Source: Spongilla lacustris (lineage: Eukaryota; Porifera; Demospongiae; Spongillida; Spongillidae). Taken from it: a stretch of 64,000 nt of DNA. Position 1 is the first letter of the stretch; the number at the start of each line of letters is the position of its first letter. Below are positions 22,386 through 34,048 of this stretch, piece by piece. The position numbers were made by a program, and so were the translations under genes. Under the pieces are notes generated by a model. That model was not told the DNA's origin. It ran no database searches and saw only the letters and a list, made by a program, of their open reading frames with translations. The stretch is from assembly GCA_949361645.1 (NCBI GenBank), contig OX442437.1, positions 5,908,026 to 5,972,025 of the forward strand, given 5' to 3'.

Positions 22386-22890
22386 TTTTGCTAAGAACCA
22401 ATCCTAAAATCCACAAGATGCTCATGATAGTAAGGGGCACATGTTCATGCCACTTTAGGCAAACCACACATGTTGGGAGACATACATGTAGGAAACGAAG
22501 AGCATCTCGTTCCCTCTCCTCCACACAAATCTTTAGAAAGCCCTTATCAATATTGCCTGAGGATGTTAAGTTTCAAGTAGTACTTACCAGGATGGAACTA
22601 CTTTCAGGGCAGTGGTACTTGATACTAACCTTTCTTGAACCTGATGGTACTAATTATCTCTTGGCAAGCATCCTTATCACTGTTTACCCAGTACTTCAAA
22701 TCCCAAAAGAATTTCAGTTGGTCAGTCAGGGAGACTGGTTCAGCATCAAATCTGAGCACATGAGTATATTGATTAGTGATTTTTAAACCCTTTTCGAAAC
22801 ATGTATCTGCTATTGGGCCAGACAACACCCATTTGTGGATCACCATTGGACCCTTTGATATCCATATAAATCCTTCCCATAGCAATAATT
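22386..22890 (-). mobile_element. BEL/Pao-type retroelement fragment
   Basis: On the - strand 22885-22625 reads LTDQLKFFWDL and IISTIRFKKG, which match the segment between protease and reverse transcriptase in BEL/Pao elements. 22524-22440 reads ERERDALRFLHV, close to the EEDRDALRFLW motif of their reverse transcriptase. The order is correct for one element, but the pieces are in different frames and the rest is missing. Confidence 0.62.
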
Positions 22891-23497
22891 ATCTGATTCT
22901 ATGATGATATAAATCAGTCCTCAGTCAGCGTCAGATCTACAATTCAAACAACATTACAGCTGGCCCAAGGGTTGGTTGACATGTCTTACTCATTTGAGCA
23001 GCCGCTTCCTACCTAACTTCAAGTTAAAGATACCGTCGCATGGGATGTGTCAACATGACAAAGGCTTTGTGTCTACGAAGGAATTCACAAGGCCGCACAG
23101 CAAATTAACAGCAGAATCAGCAGTCCCACTATAAACTAAAGGCATCAGGCTCATTACATCATGAATGGATCCAATGTAAGTATTATCCAGCAGTGTTTGA
23201 AGGTACTTGATAAATGATTTGTATTTATCCACAGGTGTGCAAAAGGTGTTATTCTCAACCAATCTTGTGTGTGGTGCTGAGCACAGGAGTAGATGTACTT
23301 GACGTTATAATATTGTGCTTAAGAGGTGAAAGGCAAGAGGATTTCTGACAGAACAAAGTCAAGTCAGAGATGGACATGATGCTTTCAAAAGAAAATACAC
23401 ATGACACATACATCACCAGCAGGAAGAACTCCGGACGTGACGTAAAATTAGCAAATTGCATTCCTTACGCTGAGGATTGCCAACAAGTCGAGACTGA
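22891..23497. other. Unassigned sequence between BEL/Pao fragment and DUSP-E
   Basis: Contains a short - strand frame (23262-23050) that I cannot assign. It may be more of the retroelement. Confidence 0.4.
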
Positions 23498-23530
23498 CGC
23501 GATCATGTGATTGAAAGTAATAGGCAAAAC

Positions 23531-24197
23531 ATGGCCATGAATGATGGGCACGATGAAAACATCAAAGCGCTGAGCATGAGAGAGGAACTCTTTCCCCGCA
23601 AGGGATTTTACCCCGAAGAGAGTGAGGTAAGTTGGGGCGTGGCTCTTCAACCTATTAAATTTAAGCACCTACAAACAGACCACCTCGCCCTCGGAAGTAT
23701 ATTCCGATGAGAGCGGCTTTAGGGTGTATCTGGGTGACAGCGAAGACGCTCGCAATGTCGAGAAGCTGGATAAGAAGCAGATAACGTACGTATTGAATGC
23801 GGCGGCCAGGGAGGAACACACGGAAGGCCTGTACGAGAAACGGGTCAAGTGCTTAAGGCTGAATATTTTAGACGATGACCGGTACGATATTTCGAAACAC
23901 ATCGACAGCGCCCTGGATTTCATTTCGGAGGCCAAAGCGAACAAGGCTGGCATCTTGGTGCATTGCGGAGCAGGAGTCAGTCGGTCTGTTACCGTCGTCA
24001 TGGCTTACCTTATGATCCGGTAAGCCCCTCCCCCTTTCCCCGTGTATGTACGTACAACTGATTTAACACTTGCTCGCGCACGCAGCGAAGGGTGGAGTCT
24101 TAAGAAGGCCTCCAGACACACAGGACGACGTAGGGCCGCCTCGTACCCAAACATCGGTTTTTTCAAATACCTTATGAGCATTGACAAGAAAATATAA
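23531..24197 (+). CDS. Dual-specificity phosphatase DUSP-E, three exons
   Basis: Exons 23531-23626, 23679-24019 and 24086-24197. It is very close to DUSP-D along its whole length, including introns and flanks, so it is its tandem-duplication partner. The P-loop is HCGAGVSRSVTVV with catalytic residues intact. It differs from D by an extra two codons before REELFPRKGFYPE and by scattered substitutions (for example REEHTEGLYEKR against GEVHTDGLYEKR). The first intron is 52 nt (63 nt in D). Probably functional. Confidence 0.86.
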
Positions 24198-24340
24198 GTG
24201 AAAGTTGTTGATTTGTATATGTCTGTGCAACATAAAAGTGCGTGTAGTCATCGTTGTATATGGATTATGGGAGGAGCTTAGCTGAATGGTGGTGGGGGAG
24301 GGGGGGGCTGCTGCATGGTGATCACTATAGTCTGTACAAG

Positions 24341-24345
<5 letters not shown>

Positions 24346-24399
<54 letters not shown>
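24346..24399. repeat. (TG)n microsatellite
   Basis: Counterpart of the array at 19806 in copy 1. Confidence 0.95.
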
Positions 24400-24403
<4 letters not shown>

Positions 24404-24949
24404 CCAAACAATAACATACATGTCTGCTGGTCATGCATTGGAGGCTGATGAGCTACAAAATGCATGGTATTTCCATGGTGCCAACGTTGACATGCATACA
24501 AAGCACTATGAATAATTGATTTATCCATGTAATGAGTATTGCTGTAAATACGAAAGCAAATGACCACTTTGGCAATTGCCATGTAGTAAATATGCATAAT
24601 TACTACATCAGTAGATCTAATCACATTTGCTTTCAATTGTAATGAAGCATGTTCACATGAAGTATATCCAATAATTCATCTAATGCAGGCCCTGAGTAAG
24701 TCAATATACACTACTTGTTGACCCTGTATATAGTAAAGGAGGGAACTGGACTTGAGCCATACAGATCTGTGGAGAGAAGCTCTTAAAATCTATGATGTAG
24801 TTATACTTATGGATTTGGTGTGCATGGACAAGTTTCCAACCGCTTCACTATCACAATGACTGGCCTGGGGTATGTAAATGGTTGCTTGCTGGAAAACGAT
24901 CACTAAATAGTTCAAATACTGGGCTGGAATTAATAACGCATATTGACAC

Positions 24950-26590
24950 AGTTTTTATATTATTTTTATATTGATCTAGATTTACTAACTATTCATATAG
25001 ATGCACATACATATACAGATTCTTAGGCAAATACACACAGAAGGATCAGTAGTCCATTGCATCAACCTGCATGTCTGCCACCTGCAAGGATCTTGCAAGG
25101 ATAGCCCTGGTGTTTGCTCTCACAAGTACAATGCTCAGTCTGCCATATAGATCCCCAAAACTTGGGATTTGCTGCAGTTTGTGAGGATGGCTTCGCGCAT
25201 GGCTATGCAGGAGAAAGCATTGCATGCCTCTTCACCCCAGGCTCCATACATTTCCATTGCTAGTGGAATGCACTGCCAACCAAGCTCTGAACACTTTGTG
25301 TCATTTTGTTCATGTTTTCAGTCTTGATTCTGCAGCTTTTGCAGCTACCCCAGCAGAAACCCCCGCTTCGGAAACAATTTTGGGACTTAGCGGTGTGATG
25401 TCAAAAGCAGCAGTATTTTTAACTCCCCAACTTGACACTAGAATATCAGCAGGCCTAGTTCTGAGTTCACTACTGCCTAAACCACATCCGGCCTCCAGGC
25501 GAGCAGGTAATGAGGCACGTTGACATGCGCTGAAGATGGTATTGCGAAGACGATTGTGTTGGTTTGTTACATCTCTTCCATGTTTACAGGTGATGCTGTG
25601 ATGACATAAAGGATCTAGTGCTTCCTCAGGGCACAAGGCACATAATGGAGTTGGAACATCAGTAGCACCATAAGGGCACAATCCGAGCCACCATTTTATG
25701 GCAGTGTGTAGCTCATTGGGATCTAGGTGGAGGCCCAGACTGACTGATGGTGTAACTGTTAACCACGCAGCCACATGTGGAGAGGATACTGACAGCAGTC
25801 TTGCCCTGTGAGCGCATGACATGGAATCAAACAAAATAGGCTTCCAGCTTGTCTGAAAGGTTGTGTTGTGAGCAAGCAAGATTCAATTGTGTCAGAGGAC
25901 ATGACAGAGAGATTGAAACAGTCAATTGATGACGCCAGATGTGAGTGATTTGGGGAGGCACATTCAGAGTTGCACAGAGATGAAATTTATGCAGTAGTCG
26001 AGTGATGGGAAAGTGATCGAAGACCAAGGCCTCCTCTGTGCGGACTTAATTGAGCTTGAAGCCAGGATTGTTTTGTGGTGTTAACACCAGTGCACTCAGA
26101 GAAACATTCATGAATAAAGCGATCAAAGTGCTCAAAGGTTGCAGTTGCCATTGATGGTGGTGTGGTTCTAGCAACATATGCAAATTTACAAAAACCTGCA
26201 CAAGAGTGGAGGAGAGTGAACGCAACATGTGGATCAATAGACCCAACTTTTTGTAAATAAGATAGAAGTGTTGATGGTTCGAAAAAATTTTCAGTGATAA
26301 AGGCAGAGCAGAAATTAAAGTCTCCTATGGGAGCACCAAGTAAGTAAAAGTTGGAGATGGAGGATGATGGAATTGAAATTGGGAACTGGGATAGGTCTCC
26401 AGCGCCAAACAGTTCACATTTTTTAGGTTAATGTGTAAACCAAGCGATGGCCCCTGCTGTTGGAGGATGGTGAGGGCTCCATGGATGACTAAGAATGGCC
26501 AGCAAGAACGCCATCATCAATGTACCAGCATTGTGAAAGAAGGCTTGAGCACTCCTTATCATCAGCAATGGATAACACTAAACAGTTGAA
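24950..26590 (-). mobile_element. LINE-like retrotransposon remnant, 5'-truncated
   Basis: On the - strand, 26545-26510 reads QCWYIDDGVLAG, the YxDD catalytic motif of a reverse transcriptase, followed by decayed palm/thumb sequence. 25879-25310 is an open frame with the C-terminal zinc region of this LINE type (CALCPEEALDPLCHH then CKHGRD and RHN-like QHNRLRNTIF, RPADILVSSW). 25260-25130 reads GAWGEEA and related C-terminal signature in broken frames. It is absent from the equivalent point of copy 1 (around 20530), so it inserted after the tandem duplication or was precisely lost from copy 1. Confidence 0.78.
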
Positions 26591-26799
26591 TATTATTATT
26601 TTGAGGTCACATAATGTTTTTGAGAGCCATTCAAGTAAGAGCAATAACTGATTTCATTATTACATGAGGTTTGATTTTGTCAGTTTATGTATAAGTATTA
26701 GATCTAATATGGCACACCATCCACTGCACTATTGTAGCTATTGCTAGAGTGGTTCAAAATTACCTCATTTTCCATCATATACATGAACCACACACTTAA

Positions 26800-27170
26800 T
26801 CATTTTTCTATATTTAAACTGAACTGTGTGCTTCGCTCGGCTATGAAGGCCTTGGCTTTGCCCAGCATTGCAGCCCAAGTGGAGGAGCTTTGAGGTACTC
26901 TGCCATCATTTGGTTGATGCTGAATGGTAATGATATACTCAGGATAGGCTTTGAACTTTTTGTACTGAATTATCTCATGGAAAAGCATGCTTGACTCTGG
27001 AACTTTCCTACAAGGACATATATCTAGATATGTGTCTTGTCCAGGTCTCCTTCTTGACTTCCTCAATAATTTGAGCAGCCTGAGATAGCTCAATAGAAGA
27101 GTATTCTAGCCTGAATTTCTATTGTAAATTTCAGTTTCCTCTCCACAAAACCCACATTTAGTATAGAGAC
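26800..27170 (-). pseudogene. Truncated macro-PARP copy (C-terminal part, F3)
   Basis: Counterpart of F1. It reads SSMLFHEIIQYKKFKAYPEY and the tail AAMLGKAKAFIAER, with the same internal deletion before it (DTYLDICPCRKVPESS), and decays upstream. The triad Glu is kept but the rest of the catalytic domain is absent. Confidence 0.8.
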
Positions 27171-28130
27171 TTGATTTAATAATGTACCTGTATAATGTAC
27201 TCCTCCTAGTGAGTTTTTAAACACTGACAAATGCTGCCAAATCAGCCCACACAGGTTGCAGTGAAGCATTGCAGGAGGGACAGATGATAAGCTCTACACG
27301 TGCTATGTATGATGTTTGTACTGGTGAATTTTTATACACACATTATTAATAATATGGGGCATTACATTCATAACACAGTAATTGTATCGAAATACACGTA
27401 AAATAAAAGGCACGTGCCCACTAACCCTTTAATTAACTAGTCATGTTCTGTCCTGTGTGCTGCTTGGTTCTGCTATTAGTTTTTTTTTAAGTCAGTCACA
27501 CTATTGTAGAGACGTCCAATATTGTTTTATCATCTGTTACACTCAAATAATTTCGATAAGAACCATAAATTTGTTGTAAACAGTACATGTGTATTTATTT
27601 CGAAAGTGTTAGAGCCAGTATCTATTTATATTTCTGGAAGCTGTTTGTTTTTTAAGGTCATAATATTTTTGAGAGTTATTCAAGTAAGAGGGTAGGGATA
27701 CCTGTTTAAATCATTAGTTCAAATTTCTAAGAAGAGGTAAGGATCACCTTTTTAATGGTGAGTTATATTGGAGCTTGCAGTCCATTCAGCAAAAACTCAG
27801 CATGGGCTGTTATTAGGTGACATTCAATTTGACCGGTGCAAAAGGGCACTGTACAGGAGATCCTTGTAATCTGGCAAAGACATCTCAAGCAACATGGTTT
27901 TCTAATTTGGAAGAAAGAGGCATGGGGGTCAAAAATTACAGTGCATTTGATCTAATAAACACAATATGTTACAAGACTATTTCACTGCACTACTGTACCT
28001 AGTACTAGGTACTAGAGTGGTTCAAAACATTCACTATTCTGAGGATCCTTCTAGCAGGTAATGCACGATGACAAAAATATTCAAATACATACACACTGGT
28101 CACAATGAGTCAGTCATCAACTGAACCACA
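27171..28130. other. Spacer downstream of P1; no gene seen
   Basis: 27650-28130 is homologous to the 3' flanks of P2 (35760-36227) and P3 (47590-48051). Probable 3' UTR and spacer. Confidence 0.55.
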
Positions 28131-30242
28131 CTACTTTTCTGCATTTAAAATTGCATTTCGCTTGGCTATAAAGGCCTTGGCTTTGCCCAGTATTGCAGCC
28201 CAAGTGGAGGAGCTTTGAGGCATTCTGCCATCATTTGGTTGACGCTGAATGGTAATGATATACTCAGGGTAGGCTTTGAACTTTTCATACAAGATTATCT
28301 CACGGAAAAGCATACTCGACTCAGGAACATTAGACATACTTTCTACAAGGACAGAGTCATATGGGAGATCTAGATTGGTATCTTGTCCAGGTCTCCTTAA
28401 TGTCTGCATTTCATCTGTTCTTTCCATGATAATCTGAGCATTGCCCAAGACAGCTCGATACACGAGTATTCTAGCGACGTTTTCATTTGTACATTTGCAT
28501 ATTTCCTGAAACTCTCCACAATGCCTACATTTGGTATAGAGAAAGGACTTCCTAGCATCCTCAGCAAGGTAGAAGCCATGACCAAATAACCCACTCCCCA
28601 TTCTCGGATCATATCCAGGTGCTATGGCCAAGTAGTTATCAACGGTGTTCCAGTCGGTTCCATGAAACAACCAGTATTCATTGACAGGATTCTCTGGATC
28701 TGTGTCATGACAAGGCGTCAGCATTGGATATTGAGCCAAACGATTACGTAATTCACATTGGACAAGAGACTCATGACGACGCTGCTGATGGATGGTAGCT
28801 GCTTTGAAGTCTTTTGGATCAAGCCTTTTATAGCAATCTATCAGTTTCTGACGCTCAAAACAGTAGGCATCCCAAAGTTGTCGATTCTCTAATCTTTCAA
28901 TCTGCAAGACTCGAAAAACATACTTTGAAGCACGTTTAAAAAATATATCATCTTTTTCTTGCTTGGTCTTTCCTATTTCTCGGAAATTGCCCATCAAACC
29001 AGCTACAACTTGATACTCTTCACTAGAAGGGTTGAGTGTAACACGACGGTTTTGAGAAATAAAAGAATAGTCCGTCTGCCAATACTCGGGAATATTACTG
29101 TCAATCCGGATTTGGCTTTTATATTTACGTCGTTTCATCTCGAGTTTCTTTATACCTTCTGCTAGTTTCTGCTGAGCAAGGTCTTTTGCTTGTATTGCCC
29201 TTTGCTTTTGCTCCTGTTCATTACACAGCTTACGAGACACAGACAAAAATCTTTCCTCAATTTCATGAACTTGCTGGCTTGAAATGGTCTGAATTTGTTT
29301 CAATTCTTCTTGGAATTTACTTTGGAGTTGAGCCATCTGTTCTCGGTGATCACTCTCCATTCTATTAATGATAAATTTCCAGTAAGCACGCTCCTTCTCA
29401 GCAACTTCAGTGAGTTGGTTGCTAAAACTTTCTTCAGAAGGAACATTCCTTACTTCTGGTGTTGGCTCTGTGGTTTTTGACATAGCAGCTCCGTTTTGAG
29501 AGTTGGTGTTTGTTGGAACAAAGGTACTTGGCTCAGGAGAGACTATCACTGATTGAGGACGAGGAACCTGAGGTTTAACTATAGCTGCTTGTGACAGTTT
29601 ATCAGCTGTGTTGAGTTTTGATGCAGAGCTTTGGCTTCGTGGCCGTACCCACCCCTTAGGTAGCTTCTCACTCTGTTGGCCTTCTGGTACCTTCTGGTAG
29701 AGCACCACTGTACAATTTGGTAAGCTGAAACAAAAGGTAACTATAGATTTTAAGTATGAATACCAATCCCCCAAAGCGATACCACAACCAATTCGCCAAG
29801 GAAAAGCAAAACTAATCTTTGGTTGATTAACTGATGATTGGAAATTTACTTTTGAAAGTGACTTCAAGCACTTCTCAAACAGCTCCAGACGCAGTGCTGA
29901 TGAGTCATCATCATCTTGAGTTGTTAAAGAAGTCTGGCTATCAGTTGGTGGACCAGGGTATATTTGAGCATACAGATTGACAACATACTTCTTGGCATTG
30001 GGAGCAATCTCATAAACACCAACTGTGCCAGGCTCAATAAAAGCCATGGCAACACCTCCTCCTCGGGACTCCTGGTATCTTGTTTGGTAAACATTGCTGC
30101 AAGGATATTTCTCAAAGATCAGTTTAGCAAGTCCCCCAGCATCAACATTACAACAATGACACTGATGGACCAGAACATCATCAGTAGATTGAAGGATATC
30201 TCCAATTTTAATAGAGAGGTTAGGTGGGAGCTGCTTTGTCAT
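28131..30242 (-). CDS. Macro domain-coiled coil-PARP protein P1, intronless
   Basis: I take the ATG at 30242 (MTKQLPPN), because the upstream in-frame codons differ by indels between copies; the frame itself opens 13 codons earlier. Numbering from that frame opening (716 codons): residues ~20-205 form a macro domain of the Poa1/OARD1 kind (GDI, CHCCNVDAGGLAKLIFEKYP, VVNLYAQ, FPWRIGCGIALGDW), which binds or hydrolyses ADP-ribose. 205-285 is a Ser/Pro/Thr linker. 290-392 is a coiled coil. ~400-690 is a PARP catalytic domain that uses NAD+: His540 in LFHGTD, Tyr571 in GHGFYLAED and Glu661 in REIILYEKFKAYPEY make a predicted H-Y-E triad. Cys585, 588, 595 and 597 could bind zinc, as the tankyrase site does. 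There is no WWE, ankyrin or zinc-finger domain. The frame is intact and probably functional. A combined ADP-ribose reader/eraser and writer is inferred. Confidence 0.9.
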   Translation of the reverse strand: MTKQLPPNLSIKIGDILQSTDDVLVHQCHCCNVDAGGLAKLIFEKYPCSNVYQTRYQESRGGGVAMAFIEPGTVGVYEIAPNAKKYVVNLYAQIYPGPPTDSQTSLTTQDDDDSSALRLELFEKCLKSLSKVNFQSSVNQPKISFAFPWRIGCGIALGDWYSYLKSIVTFCFSLPNCTVVLYQKVPEGQQSEKLPKGWVRPRSQSSASKLNTADKLSQAAIVKPQVPRPQSVIVSPEPSTFVPTNTNSQNGAAMSKTTEPTPEVRNVPSEESFSNQLTEVAEKERAYWKFIINRMESDHREQMAQLQSKFQEELKQIQTISSQQVHEIEERFLSVSRKLCNEQEQKQRAIQAKDLAQQKLAEGIKKLEMKRRKYKSQIRIDSNIPEYWQTDYSFISQNRRVTLNPSSEEYQVVAGLMGNFREIGKTKQEKDDIFFKRASKYVFRVLQIERLENRQLWDAYCFERQKLIDCYKRLDPKDFKAATIHQQRRHESLVQCELRNRLAQYPMLTPCHDTDPENPVNEYWLFHGTDWNTVDNYLAIAPGYDPRMGSGLFGHGFYLAEDARKSFLYTKCRHCGEFQEICKCTNENVARILVYRAVLGNAQIIMERTDEMQTLRRPGQDTNLDLPYDSVLVESMSNVPESSMLFREIILYEKFKAYPEYIITIQRQPNDGRMPQSSSTWAAILGKAKAFIAKRNAILNAEK

Positions 30243-30912
30243 ACTGAATACTGATTTCAGAGTGGTTTCTTCTATTAGCAATTAGGTACTCTGAAATTAG
30301 GAAATAAATCACTGAGCATAATCACTATTACTCAGCGTGTTTTAGTTCTTGGCCAGGCATGCAAACTGTAATTTATTTCAGCTCATTCACAAGTCAAAAC
30401 ATATGCATGTCTATAAAAGCTGGCATGTAGATTTGGAACCCATAAACTTTTATCCAGTGCTCATTCCTGTTCATTAACTGCTCAATCTTCTATGATCACT
30501 ACAATACGTGTAAGTAGCCTGCTTAAGAAGGGGAGCTGTATATGTGTGTCTTGCATGACAGTCCGGCTTTCATGCATGAACAAACTTGCATGTTCATTCC
30601 CCCCTCCCCCACAGTACATAGCACAATTTTTCTTTTCATTTAAAAGACAGCTGCACAACAACCAAATGGTGCAACCTCCCTTTCCATCATTAGTCAGATG
30701 TGTAACAATTCTGATATTATTTGCCTGCTGTGTGCATCCTTTAGTGCCCAGGAAATATATGCAGCAAAGGCAGACCATATAAATATACCATGCATGTATA
30801 CATATTGGCAAATGGAAATTAAAGAATAGCTGCTAAACTACATATTAGCGATTATCATTTGTATTGGTTGTCTGTCTTTAATTGGGTTTAGTCCATTACT
30901 AAGGGTGTTACA
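30243..30912. other. P1 5' flank; no gene seen
   Basis: 30243-30470 is homologous to the 5' flanks of P2 (38340-38580) and P3 (50176-50350), including the phrase TTTTATCCAGTGCT; this is the likely promoter region. 30470-30900 shows nothing. Confidence 0.55.
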
Positions 30913-31745
30913 TTGGTAGCAGAGAACTTTTATGAAGATGATGAGTCGTTTCAGTATCCCAAAGAGTTTTGCATTGGGATGCTTCTGAATGGTTTAAATG
31001 GCTTGATACATGCAATGTGGAATGAGGAAACAAAGGTTGCAAAATTGCCAACATCATTAGGAGAGGCATTAGTCACCTGGCTAGAACTGAGTGAGGATGA
31101 ACAGAAAGACTACAATGCAGTCAAGGAAAAAGACTACTGAATCATTGAAGCCAACACAATCTTTAACCTTGAGCAGTTTCATTGTTGCCTGGAGAGTCTA
31201 TATCTACATGTGGCCCAATATGCATGCACATCTCCAACACCACTTAACAGCTACGTACATGGCAGAGCGGTGCATACACCAACATCAACACCATACATAC
31301 CCCCTATTTCATGACTTTTTACACTAAGGGTACTGCCTCATTGAAATCCAGCACATGATCAAAGAAATGTTGGAAAAGGGCATCCTAGAAGAGAGTAGTA
31401 GTCCTTGTATGGCAGTAGGTGTGTATGGAAGCAATTGACTTTGTGTGGAGTAAATAAACAAACCGTGAAGGATGCGTATCCTTACCAGCTGAAGTGCAAG
31501 ATCACCTGGCAGGTTCTACTATCTATTCCACTATTGATCTCCAATCAGGTTATTGGCAAATACCTGTCCACCCAACTGATTATGAGAAAACAACTTTTTG
31601 TCCAGTTCCAGGCCTAGGGCTTACTTTACGAAGAATGCCATTTGGATTGAGTGATGCAGACGAATCGTTTCAGCATCTCACGGGCCTGTACTTTGTCAAG
31701 GCATATATGTTCATCTATATTATTGTATTGGTTGTCTGGACAACA
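30913..31745 (+). mobile_element. Ty3/gypsy retroelement remnant with internal deletion
   Basis: 30913-31140 reads gag-like (LPTSLGEALVTWLELSEDEQ). At about 31340-31740, in shifting frames, comes reverse transcriptase: MIKEMLEKGILEESSSP, NKQTVKDAYPYQL, STIDLQSGYWQIPVHP and RMPFGLSDADESFQ. Only about 200 bp separate gag from reverse transcriptase, so most of gag and the protease are deleted. The YxDD box and everything after it are missing. Confidence 0.78.
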
Positions 31746-33474
31746 GTCGATTAAAGTTGTATTTTTGAGTTTGAAGTTGTTACATATACAATATATAAAA
31801 ATTCCTCATTCCACTAAACCCGTAAAAAGGGATGGACATTGCATTAGCACTAATTGTATTTACAAATCTGCGCGTACATTAATAAATGTAGCATTATATG
31901 AATAGATGGTGCGAGAATATAGTCCCGGAGAATTGAAATGACGTCGAAAACGTGCTTTCTTTCACCAAGCACATGCAGCACAACATACTTTTATACCGAG
32001 TACTACTTGAAATCACCGACAGAGTGCTGTACTTTACATTTCTTTTATGCAATGTGTTGTTGCACTGATGTAGTACAAGATCTAAAATTACACAATGTTC
32101 TTTACATGCAAATCTGCACAGAGTTATTAAGGCACTGCAGAATTACATTAAAAAGGCATTTTCTTATCGTACTTAGTATTACCATGCAGTCAACTGCTGT
32201 GTTGGCTTTCCCAGCATTATGTCATCACGGGAGGTGTTGAGAGAACAACCTGAAAACTCCCTGCAGTTATACATGTATGTGCTCCTTTTTATCCTCTACC
32301 AAGAAGTGACATGCTCTGCATTGTTCATTGACATCATGTGTCATTCAAAATGACACAAAAAAACACCTGCCCAGATCAGGGTTGAAAAAAAAAAAAGAAT
32401 GGGGCTACTTCTCTGTGTTATTTAAGTGCTCTTCTATGCGTGCTGATGACTACCGGTATATTACTCACTTACAGATTTCTATGGGTTGCTTCCTCTACAA
32501 AACCTGCTCACGTATATACCCAGTTTTTACCCGCCAAAGTTACATGAAAGTGGAAATGCACTGCACACAACCACAAATAATAATTCAGTCCATACTTATG
32601 TTGTCTTTCAAGGCCACTTTTATTAACAGTTGTAAACGTGTTACTGGTCACCCAACTATACACGATCAGGTCATTAAATGAAGTAATACTATTTGTGTAA
32701 GGGATATCCATTGCTATGAGCCAGAGGACAAGCTGTATCATTCACCTTGGTAGTTGGAACTGAGGAAATTGAACAATAACTATACATGTGCATGTACAGC
32801 AGATGTTGGTGGGGGATTTTTGACGTTTATACAACGCGCGGCTAATGTAAACTATGGTTTTGTAACCGTCTGGTTCGGCCGGTTCCGCCGCCACTTCAAC
32901 AATAGAGCTGCTCTCCGGCCGCGCGCGGTTTGATGAAGCAGCTGAACCGTCGCCTCTCGTTCGCGTATCTCCATGAAATTTCCTATCGTAGGACATCCAC
33001 ACTTACCATCTTATGGAATTTTCTGGAGATGGGTAACGGCATGATAGGTATGCAATCAATTTTTCAATGCGTAAGGATCGTTTCATAGACGTTAAAAAAA
33101 AAAAATACAAAAGGAGGCTGTCCCGTATCGGGGCCATATGTTTTAATCCCTCAAATACCATCGTTAAGTTTTCTTTACATGTAGTTACCATAAGCACTTT
33201 TAGATTTTGTTTTCAACAAAAGCCTAGCCTACATAATTATACAAATAGAAACTATATTAAATACATAGATGCCATTTCACAGAACTTAAAGTCACTTAAT
33301 ACAGTCGTTACTGGTTACCGCTAGGCCTATACCGGGGTATTGAATCATTTTTATTTATTTATTATTATTTTGTTCACTGTTGAGGCGTTTTCAAAATACA
33401 CGTACGTACTTGAGTCTTTTTTGAATTCAAATATTGAAGGTACAAATTGAATGCCGAAGCCGAGGAATTGACAT

Positions 33475-33509
<35 letters not shown>

Positions 33510-33984
33510 GGAAGGGGGATGCGCTATGCTGCACGTAAAAACGTGTGATGGTCTGTTCAGTGGCCCGCGGTAAAATTTCATCATCTGTCGGTATACTATA
33601 AAGGCTTACCTCGATAATTCAGAAGGCAGAAGGGAGTGGGTACAGGAAAAATTAGTACACTGCACGCAGCGGGATGTTCCGTTTGTCCGTATGATTAGTT
33701 TACGGAGCGTGTACGTACCGTGAAAAATTATGGGGTCCCTTTTGAATTCAAATGCGATGAGATCTAGATATGCGGGCGGGAAAAGGTTCGGCATAACTGT
33801 GCAACTGGCACACGAAATTAGTCCACTGCCTACTAAGTTGGTTACCCCAGCAAAACATGAACTACACAAACTATTGAAATTAGCTGTATCAAACCAGTTC
33901 AAGTTTCAAAAGAATCATGGTCATCAGTTGTGTTCAGCTACCTGATGGCTGCAGTCCTCAGTACTATAAATATGCCTGACTGCA

Positions 33985-34048
<64 letters not shown>

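Larger units (their letters stand above)
18946..22388. repeat. Tandem segmental duplication, copy 1 (DUSP-D + PARP fragments)
   Basis: Collinear with 23498-28440: DUSP gene, TG array, AT-rich spacer, truncated PARP C-terminus, second PARP C-terminus. Copy 1 lacks the LINE-like insertion of copy 2 and stops inside the second PARP at about 22385. Confidence 0.85.
23498..28440. repeat. Tandem segmental duplication, copy 2 (DUSP-E + PARP fragment + P1 start)
   Basis: Collinear with 18946-22388, but enlarged by a LINE-like insertion at about 24950-26590. Similarity begins at the phrase TGATTG.AAGTAATAGGC, about 30 bp upstream of the DUSP start codon, and runs into the C-terminal half of P1. Confidence 0.85.

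Noticed and set aside
29964..30254. + strand frames over the macro domain, repeated in P1, P2 and P3
   Set aside because: They recur only because the PARP copies recur; they are antisense shadows.
32742..33002. 86-codon Arg/Ser/Glu-rich - strand frame over a CpG-rich patch
   Set aside because: May be a first exon of something, but no downstream exon or motif was found.
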